Shown one piece after another: positions 35,235 through 44,222 of a stretch of 64,000 nucleotides of DNA. The stretch is from Pleomorphomonas sp. JP5 (GTDB taxonomy: Bacteria > Pseudomonadota > Alphaproteobacteria > Rhizobiales > Pleomorphomonadaceae): contig NZ_JAMDLI010000003.1 in assembly GCF_023721815.1 (NCBI RefSeq), positions 62,001 to 126,000 of the forward strand, written 5' to 3'. Every line of letters begins with the position of its first letter. The stretch's first letter is position 1. The position numbers were made by a program, and so were the translations under genes. The notes beneath the pieces were generated by a model. It had not been told where the DNA came from and did not search any database. It saw only the letters and a program-made list of their open reading frames with translations.

Positions 35235-36415
35235 GCCTTGCCTCTGCCGGAAATCTCGATGACGGCGTCGAGCACGACGGCGGCGGCGAAAGCCAGGGCC
35301 ACCGGCGGCAGCGCGCCGAGCAGGATGAGGTCGGTGGCCGTCTGGCCCAGCCCCTGGAACAGGAAGACGCCGAATCCGCCGCCGCCGATCAGCGCCGCCA
35401 CCGTGGCGAGGCCGATGTTCTGGACGAGGGCGATGCGGATGCCGGTGAGGAGCACCGGCAGGGCCAGCGGCATTTCCACCTGGAAAAGCCGCTGTCGGCC
35501 AGTGAGGCCCATGCCGCGCGCTGCGTCGACCACGGCGCGGGACACGCCGTTCAAGCCGACCACGGTGTTGGCGACCATCGGCAGCAGCGAGTAGAGGAAC
35601 AGCGCCAGGAAGGCCGGCGCCATGCCGATGCCGCGAATGCCGATGGCGTGGGCGCCGGGAACGTTCATGGCGATCCAGCCGAGCGGTGCGATCAGGATGC
35701 CGAACAGCGCCATCGACGGAATGGTCTGGACGATGTTGAGCACGTTGATCAGCGGGTCGCGGACGGCGCGGACCTCGTAGGCGAGAATGCCGAGCGGCAG
35801 GCCGATGGCGATGGCGGCGGCGAGCGAGCCGGCCGCGAGAATGACGTGGTTGATGGCCTCGCGCCAGAACACGTCGGCGCGGTTGCGATACTCGGCGACG
35901 ATCGACAGGTGGCTCCAGGCGCCCGAGGCAAACAGGCCGGCGATGAGCGCCGCCGTGACCGCCAGCGCGACAATCCGCCCGGCAGGGCCGAGTTTCAGCC
36001 GCACGCTGGCGTCGGTGACCAGCATGGAAGCGCCGAACAGGGCAACCCAGAAGCCGCTGGCCGGGGCGATCCGGGCGTAGGGATTGTCGTCGGGCATCAG
36101 ATGGGCGCCGGCGGCGCCGGCGGCGAGTGCCAGCGCGGCGAGCGCCAGCGCGCCGAGGGCGAGGCGGACCGCCGGTCGGCGACTTGACAGCGCCACTCCG
36201 ATCGCGGCGGCGAGCACCACCAGGACCGTGGCCGTCACGGTGACCGGCAGCGCCTCGAACAGCCGGAGTCCTGTTCCTGAGGCGATGCGGGTGGCGCGCA
36301 AGGTGGCAAAGGGAAGGGCGAGCGCGCCGATCAGGAAAATGGCGATGACGACGCCAAAACGATCGATCCGCGACGTTGCGGCGCGTCCGGTTCCGGCGTC
36401 TGCGAGCGTCGTCAT
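35231..36415 (-). CDS. large osmoprotectant ABC permease (YehY type)
   Basis: A 394-residue permease. The first half (about residues 15-170) adds several hydrophobic helices not found in ordinary OpuC permeases, as in YehY. The second half holds the transport core with DAARGMGLTGRQRLFQVEMPLALPVLLTGIRIALV. It starts 53 bases after the binding-protein stop and overlaps the ATPase gene by 4 bases. Confidence 0.9.
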   Translation of the reverse strand: MTTLADAGTGRAATSRIDRFGVVIAIFLIGALALPFATLRATRIASGTGLRLFEALPVTVTATVLVVLAAAIGVALSSRRPAVRLALGALALAALALAAGAAGAHLMPDDNPYARIAPASGFWVALFGASMLVTDASVRLKLGPAGRIVALAVTAALIAGLFASGAWSHLSIVAEYRNRADVFWREAINHVILAAGSLAAAIAIGLPLGILAYEVRAVRDPLINVLNIVQTIPSMALFGILIAPLGWIAMNVPGAHAIGIRGIGMAPAFLALFLYSLLPMVANTVVGLNGVSRAVVDAARGMGLTGRQRLFQVEMPLALPVLLTGIRIALVQNIGLATVAALIGGGGFGVFLFQGLGQTATDLILLGALPPVALAFAAAVVLDAVIEISGRGKA

Positions 36416-36468
36416 GAAGAACCTTTGAAAAGGGGCGGAGGAGATCTCCCCTCCGCCGTGACCGGTCG

Positions 36469-37377
36469 TTACTTCAGGAAGCCCTTGGACTTCAGGTAGT
36501 CTTCGGCGACCGCCTTGGCCGGCTCGCCACCGACCTGGACGCGGGCGTTGAGCGTTTGCAGCGTCACGAGGTCGAGACTCTCGAAGACCGGCTTCAGCGT
36601 GTCGGCGATGGACGGGTTGGCCTTCAGGACCTCTTCCCGGACGATGGCGGTGGGCTGATAGACCGGCTGCACCGACTTGTCGTCGTCGAGCACCACGAGC
36701 CCGGATGGGGCGATGGCGCCATCGGTGCCGTAGACCATGGCGGCGTTGGCGCCGTTGGTCTGGTCGGCCGCCGCCTTGATGGTGGCCGCCGTGTCGCCGC
36801 CGGAGAGCACGATCAACTGGTCGGGCGTCAGCTTGAAGCCATAGGTGGTCTGGAAGGAAGGCAGTGCCGAAGCCGAATTGACGAACTCGGCCGAGCCGGC
36901 CAGCTTGACCTTGCCGCCCTTGGAGACCCAGGCGCCGAAGTCGCTGAGCGACTTGACGCCCGCCTCGTCGGCCACGTCCTTGCGCAGGGCGATGGCCCAG
37001 GTGTTGTTGGCCGGCGAGGGCGTCAGCCAGACGATCTTGTTGGCGTCATAGTCGAGCTTCTTGGCCTCTTCATAGGCCTTGGCGGCGTCCTTCCAGAGCG
37101 GATCGTCGGCCTTGTTGAAGAAGAAGGCGGCGTTGCCGGTATACTCGGGATAGATGTCGATCTCGCCGGCGGTGATGGCCTGGCGCACCACCGGCGTGCC
37201 GCCGAGCTGGATACGATCCTCGACCTCGATGCCCGAGTTCTGAAGGGCGAGAAGGATGAGATTGCCGATGACGCCGCCTTCGGTGTCGATTTTCGAGGAC
37301 ACCACGACCTTGGCGTTGGCGGTGCCGGCAAAAAGCCCGAGGGCAAGCACAGCGGCGGCATATTTCAGATGGGGCAT
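36469..37377 (-). CDS. glycine betaine/osmoprotectant-binding protein (OsmF/OpuCC type)
   Basis: A 302-residue periplasmic protein of the OpuAC family. Signal peptide MPHLKYAAAVLALGLFAGTANA, then VVVSSKIDTEGGVIGNLILLALQNSGIEVEDRIQLGGTPVVRQAITAGEIDIYPEYTGNAAFF, where IDIYPEYTG is the hallmark. AGGAGAACAGTG precedes ATG 37375-37377. First gene of the osmoprotectant operon. The exact solute (glycine betaine, choline, carnitine) is not visible. Confidence 0.9.
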   Translation of the reverse strand: MPHLKYAAAVLALGLFAGTANAKVVVSSKIDTEGGVIGNLILLALQNSGIEVEDRIQLGGTPVVRQAITAGEIDIYPEYTGNAAFFFNKADDPLWKDAAKAYEEAKKLDYDANKIVWLTPSPANNTWAIALRKDVADEAGVKSLSDFGAWVSKGGKVKLAGSAEFVNSASALPSFQTTYGFKLTPDQLIVLSGGDTAATIKAAADQTNGANAAMVYGTDGAIAPSGLVVLDDDKSVQPVYQPTAIVREEVLKANPSIADTLKPVFESLDLVTLQTLNARVQVGGEPAKAVAEDYLKSKGFLK

Positions 37378-37685
37378 CACTGTTCTCCTGGCTGGTTGGG
37401 TCGGGGGTGTTCTGCTGGGGTGTCGTGTCTCGTCGAGGGGCGCAAAAATAGCAGCCGAACTGCCGAAAGGTGGCAGTGGTGCCATGTTGGCGGCAAATTA
37501 CGGGCGGCGGCGGATGTCGCCAGCAGCGCCCGGAGACCAAACGCGGCGCGATGGCCTGCGTTCCATTGAAACGTTCGGAGGGAGATGGACGGCACCTCCC
37601 TCCCTCGGAAGCCGATCACTCGGCCAAGTGTTACCCCTTGAGCGGCGCATGTCCAGCCTGGATGCCCGCCGGGGTTCGATGAACG
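37378..37685 (-). promoter_or_regulatory. intergenic region between fbp and the osmoprotectant operon
   Basis: 308 bases with no gene. Near fbp, 37577-37603 can form a GGAGGGAG/CTCCCTCC hairpin, possibly the fbp transcript end. A smaller ACTGCC/GGCAGT hairpin lies at 37459-37477. The osmoprotectant operon promoter must be close to 37378-37450, but no clear hexamers are seen. Confidence 0.35.
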
Positions 37686-38711
37686 TCAGGCGGCGGAGGT
37701 TTCCTCATGTCCGGTCTCGGCGTAGTAGCGGCCGATGCGCTCGACCTCGTTCTTCGAGCCGAGGATGACGCCGGTGCGCTGATGCAGTCGCTCGGGCTCG
37801 ATGTCGAGGATGCGCTCGTGGCCCGAGATCGCCCGGCCGCCGGCCTGTTCGACGATGAAGGCCATCGGGTTGGCTTCGTAGAGCAGGCGCAGGTGGCCGC
37901 CCCTCGGCGCGTTGTCGCGGTCGACCGGATACATGAACACGCCGCCGCGCATCAGGATGCGATGCACTTCGGCCACCATGGAGGCGATCCAGCGGGTGTT
38001 GAAAGCCTTGCCGCGCGGTCCGTCGGGGCCGGCGACGCACTCGCGCACGTAGCGGTGGATCGGCGCCGGCCAATGGCGCTCGCGCGAAGCGTTGATGGCG
38101 TATTCGCCGGTGTCTTCGGGAATGCGCATGTTGGGATGGGTGAGGACGAAAACGCCGATGTTGTGGTCGAGGGTGAAGCCGTTGACGCCATGGCCTGACG
38201 TCAGCACCATCATGGTGGACGAGCCGTAGATGGTGTAGCCGGCGGCCACCTGCCTGACGCCGGGCTGCAGATAGACCCGTTCGTCGGAGGGATCCGCGCC
38301 TTCGGGCAGCCGCAGGATCGAGAAGATGCTGCCGACCGCCACGTTGACGCCGATGTTGGACGAGCCGTCGAGCGGATCGAACAGCAGGAGATAGCGACCG
38401 TCGGATCCGCGCGAGATCCGGGCATCCTCCAATTCTTCCGAGGCGACGCCGGCCCAGTTGCCGCTCTGGTCGGTCATGTAGAGAAAGATGTCGTTGGCGA
38501 GGACGTCCAGTTCCTTCTGCTCTTCGCCCTGCACGTTGCGCGAGCCGGCGTATCCCATGGTGCCGGCCATGGCGCCCCGGTTCACCTCGTTGGAGATCGT
38601 CTTGCAGGTGGTGCAGATGTCGGTCATCAGCGCCGTGAAGATGCCGCTGCCACCCAGGCGGCGCTGCTCCTGCACAAGAAAAAGCGGCAGTGTGATGCGT
38701 CGATAGGTCAT
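37686..38711 (-). CDS. fbp: class I fructose-1,6-bisphosphatase
   Basis: A 341-residue cytosolic enzyme converting fructose-1,6-bisphosphate to fructose-6-phosphate in gluconeogenesis. The metal site is LLLFDPLDGSSNIGVNVAVGSIFSI and the Glu pair is ASEELEDAR. The C-terminal block RLLYEANPMAFIVEQAGGRAI is characteristic of FBPase class I. Start MTYRRITLPLFLVQEQRR fits bacterial homologues. Monocistronic, and not clustered with Calvin-cycle genes here. Confidence 0.95.
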   Translation of the reverse strand: MTYRRITLPLFLVQEQRRLGGSGIFTALMTDICTTCKTISNEVNRGAMAGTMGYAGSRNVQGEEQKELDVLANDIFLYMTDQSGNWAGVASEELEDARISRGSDGRYLLLFDPLDGSSNIGVNVAVGSIFSILRLPEGADPSDERVYLQPGVRQVAAGYTIYGSSTMMVLTSGHGVNGFTLDHNIGVFVLTHPNMRIPEDTGEYAINASRERHWPAPIHRYVRECVAGPDGPRGKAFNTRWIASMVAEVHRILMRGGVFMYPVDRDNAPRGGHLRLLYEANPMAFIVEQAGGRAISGHERILDIEPERLHQRTGVILGSKNEVERIGRYYAETGHEETSAA

Positions 38712-39090
38712 GCTTTCTCCTGTGGGGAGGTGGGAGGATGTGCGCCGATGCTACTCTGCGAGGCTAAAGCTCAAAAACGATTTTGGTTTAGTGGTCTTGG
38801 CTCTGAATAAGATCGAATCAATGAAACGTATTTTGAACTCAGTTCGGTGAACTTCCTTGGTTTATGCCCTCGATGATAGTGTCGGCGGGGTACTGTCAAA
38901 ACTATCCCTTTGGCGATTTTATCGTTAAAGTCAGCTTTGCATGGCACATATACAAAAACTGAGTGGCTCGACTTTGCTTCTGTCCTTGGTTCTTTGATGG
39001 GCAATCTGGGCGGGCAATGGCGCCAGAGCGGGCTTTCAATCGCTTGGCGGCAGGCTATGCTTCGCCGGTTTTCTCTGCCGGGAGCCTTCC
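38712..39090. promoter_or_regulatory. divergent intergenic region, fbp and ornithine cyclodeaminase-family gene
   Basis: 379 bases. A possible minus-strand promoter for fbp is TTGACA (38894-38899) with TATCAT (38873-38878) at a tight 15-base spacing. An AT-richer part (38770-38960) has a 77-codon open frame on the minus strand that I do not accept. Confidence 0.35.
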
Positions 39091-40029
39091 ATGCTCGTCC
39101 TCGATGCCGCTGCCACCGCCGCCGCCCTCGACTATCCGGCCTTGATCGCCGGGCTGCGGGAGATATTTGCCGCCGGCGTTACCGCTCCGCTCCGTCATGC
39201 CCATGGCCTGCCGCGCGTCGGCGAGCCCGACGCCACGCTGCTCGTGATGCCCGCCTGGATGGGCGACGGCAGCCACGGCGGCGTCAAGATCGTCAACGTG
39301 GTGCCCGGTAACGCCAAGCGCGGCCTTCCGGCGGTGACGGCGAGCTATCTGCTGTTCGACGAGACGACCGGCTCCCACGTGGCGCTCATGGATGGCGCGA
39401 CGCTGACCGGACGACGTACGGCGGCGGCCTCCGCGCTCGCCGCGTCCTACCTGGCGCGCGCCGATGCTCGCACGCTGCTGGTGGTCGGGGCCGGGCACAT
39501 CGGCTCGGAGATGCCGGGGGCCTATCGCGCCGTGCGGCCCATCGAGCGGGTGCTGGTTTGGAATCCGACGCCGGAGCGGGCCGAGCGGCTGGTAACCCGT
39601 CTTCGGGGCCAGGGAATCGAAGCGGACACGTGCGACGATCTCGAAGCGGCGGTCGGCGAGGCCGACATCATATCCTGCGCCACGCTCTCCCGGTCACCGC
39701 TGATCCACGGCGATTGGCTGAAACCCGGCCAGCATCTCGATCTCGTCGGCTCCTTCACTCCCGAGATGCGCGAAGCCGACGACCGCGCCGTGGCGCGCGG
39801 TCGGGTGTTCGTCGACGGGCCGGCGGCGGCGGTCGAATCGGGCGACATCAAGGGACCGATGGCGTCGGGCGCGCTGAAGGAGATCGCCGGTACGCTCTAT
39901 GATCTTTGCGGTGGCGGCGTCGAGGGGCGGCGTTCAGCGTCCGAGATAACGCTGTTCAAGTCGGTTGGCCTCGCTGTCGAGGACCTCGCCGCCGCGCGCG
40001 TCGCGCTCGCGTCTCGGCGGCCGGACTGA
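39091..40029 (+). CDS. ornithine cyclodeaminase/mu-crystallin-family protein
   Basis: A 312-residue NAD(P)-dependent enzyme of the OCD/mu-crystallin family, whose members act as ornithine cyclodeaminase, ketimine or pyrroline-2-carboxylate reductase, or alanine dehydrogenase. The substrate loop GGVKIVNVVPGN and MDGATLTGRRTAAASALAASYLAR are typical. The Rossmann motif is VVGAGHIGSEMPGAYRAV rather than the common GTGAQA, so it is a divergent member. DLVGSFTPEMREADD contributes the usual C-terminal part. The 3' end overlaps the convergent EEP-family gene by 96 bases. Substrate not assigned. Confidence 0.85.
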   Translation: MLVLDAAATAAALDYPALIAGLREIFAAGVTAPLRHAHGLPRVGEPDATLLVMPAWMGDGSHGGVKIVNVVPGNAKRGLPAVTASYLLFDETTGSHVALMDGATLTGRRTAAASALAASYLARADARTLLVVGAGHIGSEMPGAYRAVRPIERVLVWNPTPERAERLVTRLRGQGIEADTCDDLEAAVGEADIISCATLSRSPLIHGDWLKPGQHLDLVGSFTPEMREADDRAVARGRVFVDGPAAAVESGDIKGPMASGALKEIAGTLYDLCGGGVEGRRSASEITLFKSVGLAVEDLAAARVALASRRPD

Positions 40030-40863
40030 GCTGTCGCCGAACAGCCCGCCAGCCGACTTCAGGTCGATCACTGCCTTGACCGGAAGGTGGTCGGAGGCGC
40101 GCCGGGCGACAGGGCTGTCGTGCACGCCGAAATCGGCGACCAGTCCGTCAGGCCAGCCGAAGATGCGATCGAGTGGAAACACCGGCCGGCGCGAGGGAAA
40201 GCTTGGCACGGCGTCGGCCGTCTGGAACAGCGGCGACAGTCGCTCCAGCGGCGAGTTGGCCCGGCCGGGTCGCCACTCGTTGAAGTCGCCGCACAGGAGC
40301 GTCGGCATCGGTTCGCGCGCTTCGAGCTGGGAGCGCAAGCGTTCCATTTGCAGGCGACGGGTGTGGCTCAGAAGGCCGAGATGGGCGGCAACGATGCGCA
40401 AGGGGCGGCCGCCGATGTCGAACTCGGCTAGCACCGCGCCGCGCGGCTCGGCGTGCGGCAGGTGAAGGCGCTCGGCGCGAACGATGGTGCCGCGCCGGTA
40501 GAACAGGGCATTGCCGTGCCAGCCATGGCTCATCGGCCGGGCGGCGAGCGGCACAAGCGTCAGCCCGGTTTCCCGCTCCAGAGTGGCGAGGTTGAGCCGG
40601 CCCTTGCGGTCGCCCAACCGACGGTCGGCTTCCTGAAGGGCGATGATATCGGCGTCGATCTCGGCGATCACCGAGATGGTGCGGGCCGGATCGTAGGTGC
40701 CGTCGTTGCCGATACCCTTGTGTATATTGTAGCTGGCGACGCGGACGAGATCGCAGCCGTCGCAGGCCGGCGTAGACGGCACGGAGTCGGGCGCCCGGCC
40801 GAGCCGGACAAGGCGGCCGACGCCGTCAAGCAAGCGGGAAAGGCTGGCAAACTGCCCGGGCAT
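39934..40863 (-). CDS. endonuclease/exonuclease/phosphatase-family hydrolase
   Basis: A 309-residue EEP-superfamily hydrolase. RVASYNIHKGIG supplies the Asn ligand, ADIIALQEAD the catalytic Glu, LLCGDFNEW the Asp/Asn pair, and ASDHLPVKAVIDL the catalytic Asp-His. The superfamily includes nucleases and lipid or sugar phosphatases. No signal peptide is clear. The C-terminal 30 residues are encoded opposite the end of the cyclodeaminase-family gene, and look poorly conserved (RPPRRERDARGGEVLDSEAN). Confidence 0.82.
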   Translation of the reverse strand: MPGQFASLSRLLDGVGRLVRLGRAPDSVPSTPACDGCDLVRVASYNIHKGIGNDGTYDPARTISVIAEIDADIIALQEADRRLGDRKGRLNLATLERETGLTLVPLAARPMSHGWHGNALFYRRGTIVRAERLHLPHAEPRGAVLAEFDIGGRPLRIVAAHLGLLSHTRRLQMERLRSQLEAREPMPTLLCGDFNEWRPGRANSPLERLSPLFQTADAVPSFPSRRPVFPLDRIFGWPDGLVADFGVHDSPVARRASDHLPVKAVIDLKSAGGLFGDSSVRPPRRERDARGGEVLDSEANRLEQRYLGR

Positions 40864-41111
40864 GGTGTTCGAGCCTCTTCGTCCGACTTAGGGGAACCGA
40901 TCTCGGTCGTTCTGCACCCGGCTCCCGTCCCCATGCGATAGCAGCGGAATGGCGGCGAGAAAAGGGCGGGGACGTTGAAACCGCCGCGCCGGCGGGGAAC
41001 CGCCGCCCCGGGATCCGGTTGTCTCCGCGTCCGTGTCACTCCTGCCGCGCGACGCGAGGGGCAGGTCTTCGCGTCGACGGGGGCGGCACTCGTTCGCAAC
41101 CCGAGGTGACC

Positions 41112-41546
41112 ATGAACGGTTCCACTACGTCGCGCCTTTTCTCGCAGTTTGCCTCCACCATTTCCGATCTGTCTGGGCGGCCGGCAACCTTCGCCCTTGC
41201 CGTGGGGATGGTCGTCGTCTGGGCGGTCTCCGGACCTTTCTTCGGCTTTTCGGAAACCTGGCAGCTCGTCATCAATACCTCGACCACCATCGTCACCTTC
41301 CTGATGGTGTTCGTGTTGCAGAACTCCCAGAACCGGGACGGCAAGGCCCTGCAGGCGAAGATCGACGAGCTGATCCTGACCTCGAAGGCGCAGAACAAGT
41401 TCATCGGGATCGAGAAGCTGGACGAGGACGAAATCCGCGAGGTCAGTCAGGCTCTCGTGGAGAAGGCCGAGGCTTTGGAGGACGTGGCCGACCACCGGGC
41501 GGAGGAGCTGGAAGGGATGGTCGGCAACAAGGAGGAAAGCCACTAG
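41112..41546 (+). CDS. low-affinity iron permease-family protein
   Basis: A 144-residue membrane protein of the low-affinity Fe/Cu permease family (Fet4-related). Two transmembrane helices are seen ([22 protein letters not shown] and [40 protein letters not shown]); the last stretch is the family signature. A charged cytosolic tail with LDEDEI and EEL motifs follows. GAGGTGACC precedes ATG 41112; the 31 codons upstream are rejected. Actual iron transport by bacterial members is not well established. Confidence 0.85.
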   Translation: MNGSTTSRLFSQFASTISDLSGRPATFALAVGMVVVWAVSGPFFGFSETWQLVINTSTTIVTFLMVFVLQNSQNRDGKALQAKIDELILTSKAQNKFIGIEKLDEDEIREVSQALVEKAEALEDVADHRAEELEGMVGNKEESH

Positions 41547-41624
41547 CCGGAATGCCCTTGGCGGGATCGGTTTGCGCCGGCATAAAATCAGCCGGCTCTC
41601 CCCGAAAAGTCGGTCATGGCGCAA

Positions 41625-41653
41625 TTGACATCTTCGAGGTCGATACGTATGGT
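41625..41653 (+). promoter_or_regulatory. sigma70-like promoter upstream of L36
   Basis: TTGACA (41625-41630), 17-base spacer, TATGGT (41648-41653), giving a leader of about 120 bases for the L36 gene. No Zur-like palindrome is visible around it. Confidence 0.55.
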
Positions 41654-41779
41654 CCGCCCGAATTCGGGCAAGGGGGTTCAGCCCTCCTGGCATCGGGATT
41701 GATGACGTCGGGCATCGACCCGTCGGCGGCGCGTCTTCTGACGCTGACGCCGTTGGGCATGTCGGCAAGGATGGACCAA

Positions 41780-41905
41780 ATGAAGATCAAGAACTCTCTC
41801 CGGGCCCTCATGACCCGCGACCGCAACAATCGCATGGTCCGTCGCAAGGGCCGTATCTACATCATCAACAAGAAGAATCCGCGCTACAAGGCCCGTCAGG
41901 GCTGA
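41780..41905 (+). CDS. rpmJ: 50S ribosomal protein L36, type B (zinc-free)
   Basis: A 41-residue ribosomal protein. [41 protein letters not shown]-like composition matches the YkgO/type-B L36 form: it has no cysteine and so lacks the zinc ribbon of type A, and it carries the KNSL insertion. The longer open frame in the same phase begins far upstream and is spurious; ATG 41780 gives the exact family length. The TPR protein gene follows 77 bases later. Confidence 0.93.
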   Translation: MKIKNSLRALMTRDRNNRMVRRKGRIYIINKKNPRYKARQG

Positions 41906-41982
41906 TGTCCGGCGGGCTTGCCGCCCGCCTTGGCGCCAGGATGCACTCGACGATCGCTGCCCGGGGAGGTACCTTCCCGGGT

Positions 41983-42588
41983 ATGCGTGTTTTTGTGCCC
42001 CTCATATTGTTGTTGACGGTCGCCTGGCCGGTCTCCGCCCAAGTCGATCTGCCGCCGCCCGCGACGAGTGGGCGCGAGCGCTTGGTCTCGGTCGTGCCGG
42101 TCGACAAGGCCGCCGAGCTGGATGAACTGTTCGCCCGGCTCGCGATCGCGCGCGACCGCAAGGAAGCCTCAGGCCTTGAAACGGAGATCCGTCGGCGCTG
42201 GGCGACCTGCGGCAGCGCCACCTGCGATCTCATGCTGGGCTGGACGCAAGACGCTGTCGCGTCCGGCGACGCGGCCGGCGCGCTCGATCTTCTCGACGAG
42301 TTGACGGTGCGGCGGCCCGCCCTGGCCGAGGCCTATTACCGGCGCGGCACCCTGCACCTTCTTGCCGGCCGGCTGTCACCGGCGCTCGGCGATTTCCAGA
42401 CCGTTCTGCGCATCGAGCCCCGCCATTTCATGGCGATGAAGGATCTTGCCGTGCTGCTCGAGGACCTCGACCAGCATGAAAGGGCGCTCGAAGTGCTGCG
42501 CCGCCTGCAAGCGATCGATCCGCATTTCGACGGGCTCAGCGAGGCCATCGAGGCCATCGTCGCTGGCAGCCATGGCCGCGATATCTGA
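41983..42588 (+). CDS. exported TPR-repeat protein
   Basis: A 201-residue exported protein. Signal peptide MRVFVPLILLLTVAWPVSA, then tetratricopeptide repeats: residues about 105-180 (AGALDLLDELTVRRPALAEAYYRRGTLHLLAGRLSPALGDFQTVLRIEPRHFMAMKDLAVLLEDLDQHERALEVLRRLQAIDP). Two cysteines in RRWATCGSATCDLMLGW may form a disulfide. It probably scaffolds other periplasmic proteins. GGGGAGGT lies 12 bases before ATG 41983. Its transcript ends at the hairpin at 42733-42762. Confidence 0.8.
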   Translation: MRVFVPLILLLTVAWPVSAQVDLPPPATSGRERLVSVVPVDKAAELDELFARLAIARDRKEASGLETEIRRRWATCGSATCDLMLGWTQDAVASGDAAGALDLLDELTVRRPALAEAYYRRGTLHLLAGRLSPALGDFQTVLRIEPRHFMAMKDLAVLLEDLDQHERALEVLRRLQAIDPHFDGLSEAIEAIVAGSHGRDI

Positions 42589-42732
42589 TGCCGCTTCCGT
42601 CGGGTTTGACCTTTTGGGCGAAACCCGACGGGAGGGGAAGCGCCCGACCGGGCGCTGGCCGGTCAGGCCGAAACCCGCTTGAGCCGGATGAGTCCGGATC
42701 AAGCGGAACGCGTATGAACATCCCGTCATAAG

Positions 42733-42762
42733 AAAAGGGCCGGATCGCTCCGGCCCCTTTTC
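42733..42762. terminator. bidirectional terminator between TPR gene and pyk
   Basis: AAAAGGGCCGGA pairs with TCCGGCCCCTTTT (one bulge), loop TCGC. A run precedes and T run follows, so it works for both convergent transcripts. Confidence 0.85.
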
Positions 42763-42785
42763 AGTTCGCGCGCAGTTGCCGCCGA

Positions 42786-44222
42786 TCAGATCCCCGACTT
42801 GCCGTCGGCGCCGATGGTGGCGATGCGCAGGAGGTTGGTCACGCCGGCCGAGCCGAAGGGCACGCCGGCGGTGATGATGATGCGGTCGCCGGGCTTGGTG
42901 AAGCCTTCCTCGGCAGAGATGCGGCTGGCGCGCTGCACGAGGTCCATCAGCGAGCGGGCGTCGTCGGTCACCACCGAGTGGATGCCCCAGACCAGCGCCA
43001 GGCGACGGGCCATCGAGCGGTTGGGCGACAGCGCCAGGATCGGCGTCGACGGCCGCTCACGGGCGGCGCGGAGGCCGGTGGCGCCGGAGGCGGTGAAGCA
43101 GACGAGGGCGGCGATGCCGAGCGTCTCGGCGATCTGGCGGGCCGAGGCGGAAATGGCGTCGGCGGGGGTCGCGTCGGGCTCGCCGCGCTGGCCGGCCAGG
43201 ATCGAGTGGAAATGCTCGGAAGCCTCGACCTCCTCGGCGACGTGGCTCATGGTCTGAACCGCCTCGACCGGGTAGGCGCCGGCCGCCGACTCGGCCGACA
43301 GCATGACCGCGTCCGCGCCCTCGAAGACGGCGTTGGCGATGTCGGAGACCTCGGCGCGCGTCGGCACCGGCGACTGGATCATCGATTCCAGCATCTGCGT
43401 GGCGACGACCACCGGCTTGCCGGCCTTGCGCGTGGTGCGGGTGATGCTCTTCTGAACGCTCGGGACCTGTTCGAGCGGCAGCTCGACGCCAAGGTCGCCG
43501 CGCGCCACCATGATGGCGTCGGAGAGCTCGAGAATCTCGTTGAAGCGCTGCACGGCCTGCGGCTTCTCGATCTTGGCCATGACGCCGCACTTGCCGTCGA
43601 CGATCTCGTGCACTTCCTGGAGGTCTTCCGGCCGCTGCACGAAGGACAGCGCGATCCAGTCGACGTCGGCGTCGAGAGCGGCCGTGAGGTCGGCGCGGTC
43701 CTTCTCGGTGAGGGCGCCGGAGGTGAGGATGGTGTCGGGCAGGCTGACGCCCTTGCGGTCGGAGATCTTGCCGCCGACCTCGACCTCGGCGATCGCCTTC
43801 TTGCGGTCGTTCTCGACCACGCGCAGCCTCAGGCGGCCGTCGTCGATCAGAAGGCGATGGCCGGGCTCGAGCGCGTCTATGATTTCAGGATGCGGCAGGG
43901 TGACGCCGGTGACGTCGCCGTCGAACTTCTCGCGATGGAAGGCGAACTTGGCGCCGATTTCCAGGAAGACCGGGCCGTTGGCGAAGGTGCCGACCCGGAG
44001 CTTGGGCCCCTGCAGGTCGGCGAGGATGCCGATCGGGCGGCCGGCCTCGGCCTCGACCTCACGGATGGTCGATACGTAGTAGCGGAGCTTCTCGTGGTTG
44101 GTGTGGCTCATGTTGATGCGGAAGCAGTCCGCACCCGCCTGGTGAAGCCGGGCGATCATGTCCTTGTCGGAGGAGGAGGGGCCCAAAGTTGCAAGAATCT
44201 TGACCTTGCGGTTACGTCTCAT
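42786..44222 (-). CDS. pyk: pyruvate kinase
   Basis: A 478-residue glycolytic enzyme making pyruvate and ATP from phosphoenolpyruvate. KILATLGPSS at the N-terminus, ILADLQGPKLRVG, the active-site lysine in GVMAKIEKPQAV and MVARGDLGVELP are all present; the C-terminal effector domain is intact. The start ATG overlaps the DUF1036 stop in ATGA, so the two genes are translationally coupled. Confidence 0.97.
   Translation of the reverse strand: MRRNRKVKILATLGPSSSDKDMIARLHQAGADCFRINMSHTNHEKLRYYVSTIREVEAEAGRPIGILADLQGPKLRVGTFANGPVFLEIGAKFAFHREKFDGDVTGVTLPHPEIIDALEPGHRLLIDDGRLRLRVVENDRKKAIAEVEVGGKISDRKGVSLPDTILTSGALTEKDRADLTAALDADVDWIALSFVQRPEDLQEVHEIVDGKCGVMAKIEKPQAVQRFNEILELSDAIMVARGDLGVELPLEQVPSVQKSITRTTRKAGKPVVVATQMLESMIQSPVPTRAEVSDIANAVFEGADAVMLSAESAAGAYPVEAVQTMSHVAEEVEASEHFHSILAGQRGEPDATPADAISASARQIAETLGIAALVCFTASGATGLRAARERPSTPILALSPNRSMARRLALVWGIHSVVTDDARSLMDLVQRASRISAEEGFTKPGDRIIITAGVPFGSAGVTNLLRIATIGADGKSGI

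Noticed and set aside
37441-37500. Possible riboswitch before the osmoprotectant operon
   Set aside because: Only a short ACTGCC/GGCAGT hairpin is seen, with no conserved aptamer-like blocks.
38771-39004. 77-codon minus-strand frame upstream of fbp
   Set aside because: Lies in a divergent control region, with no ribosome-binding site, no domain and non-coding-like composition.
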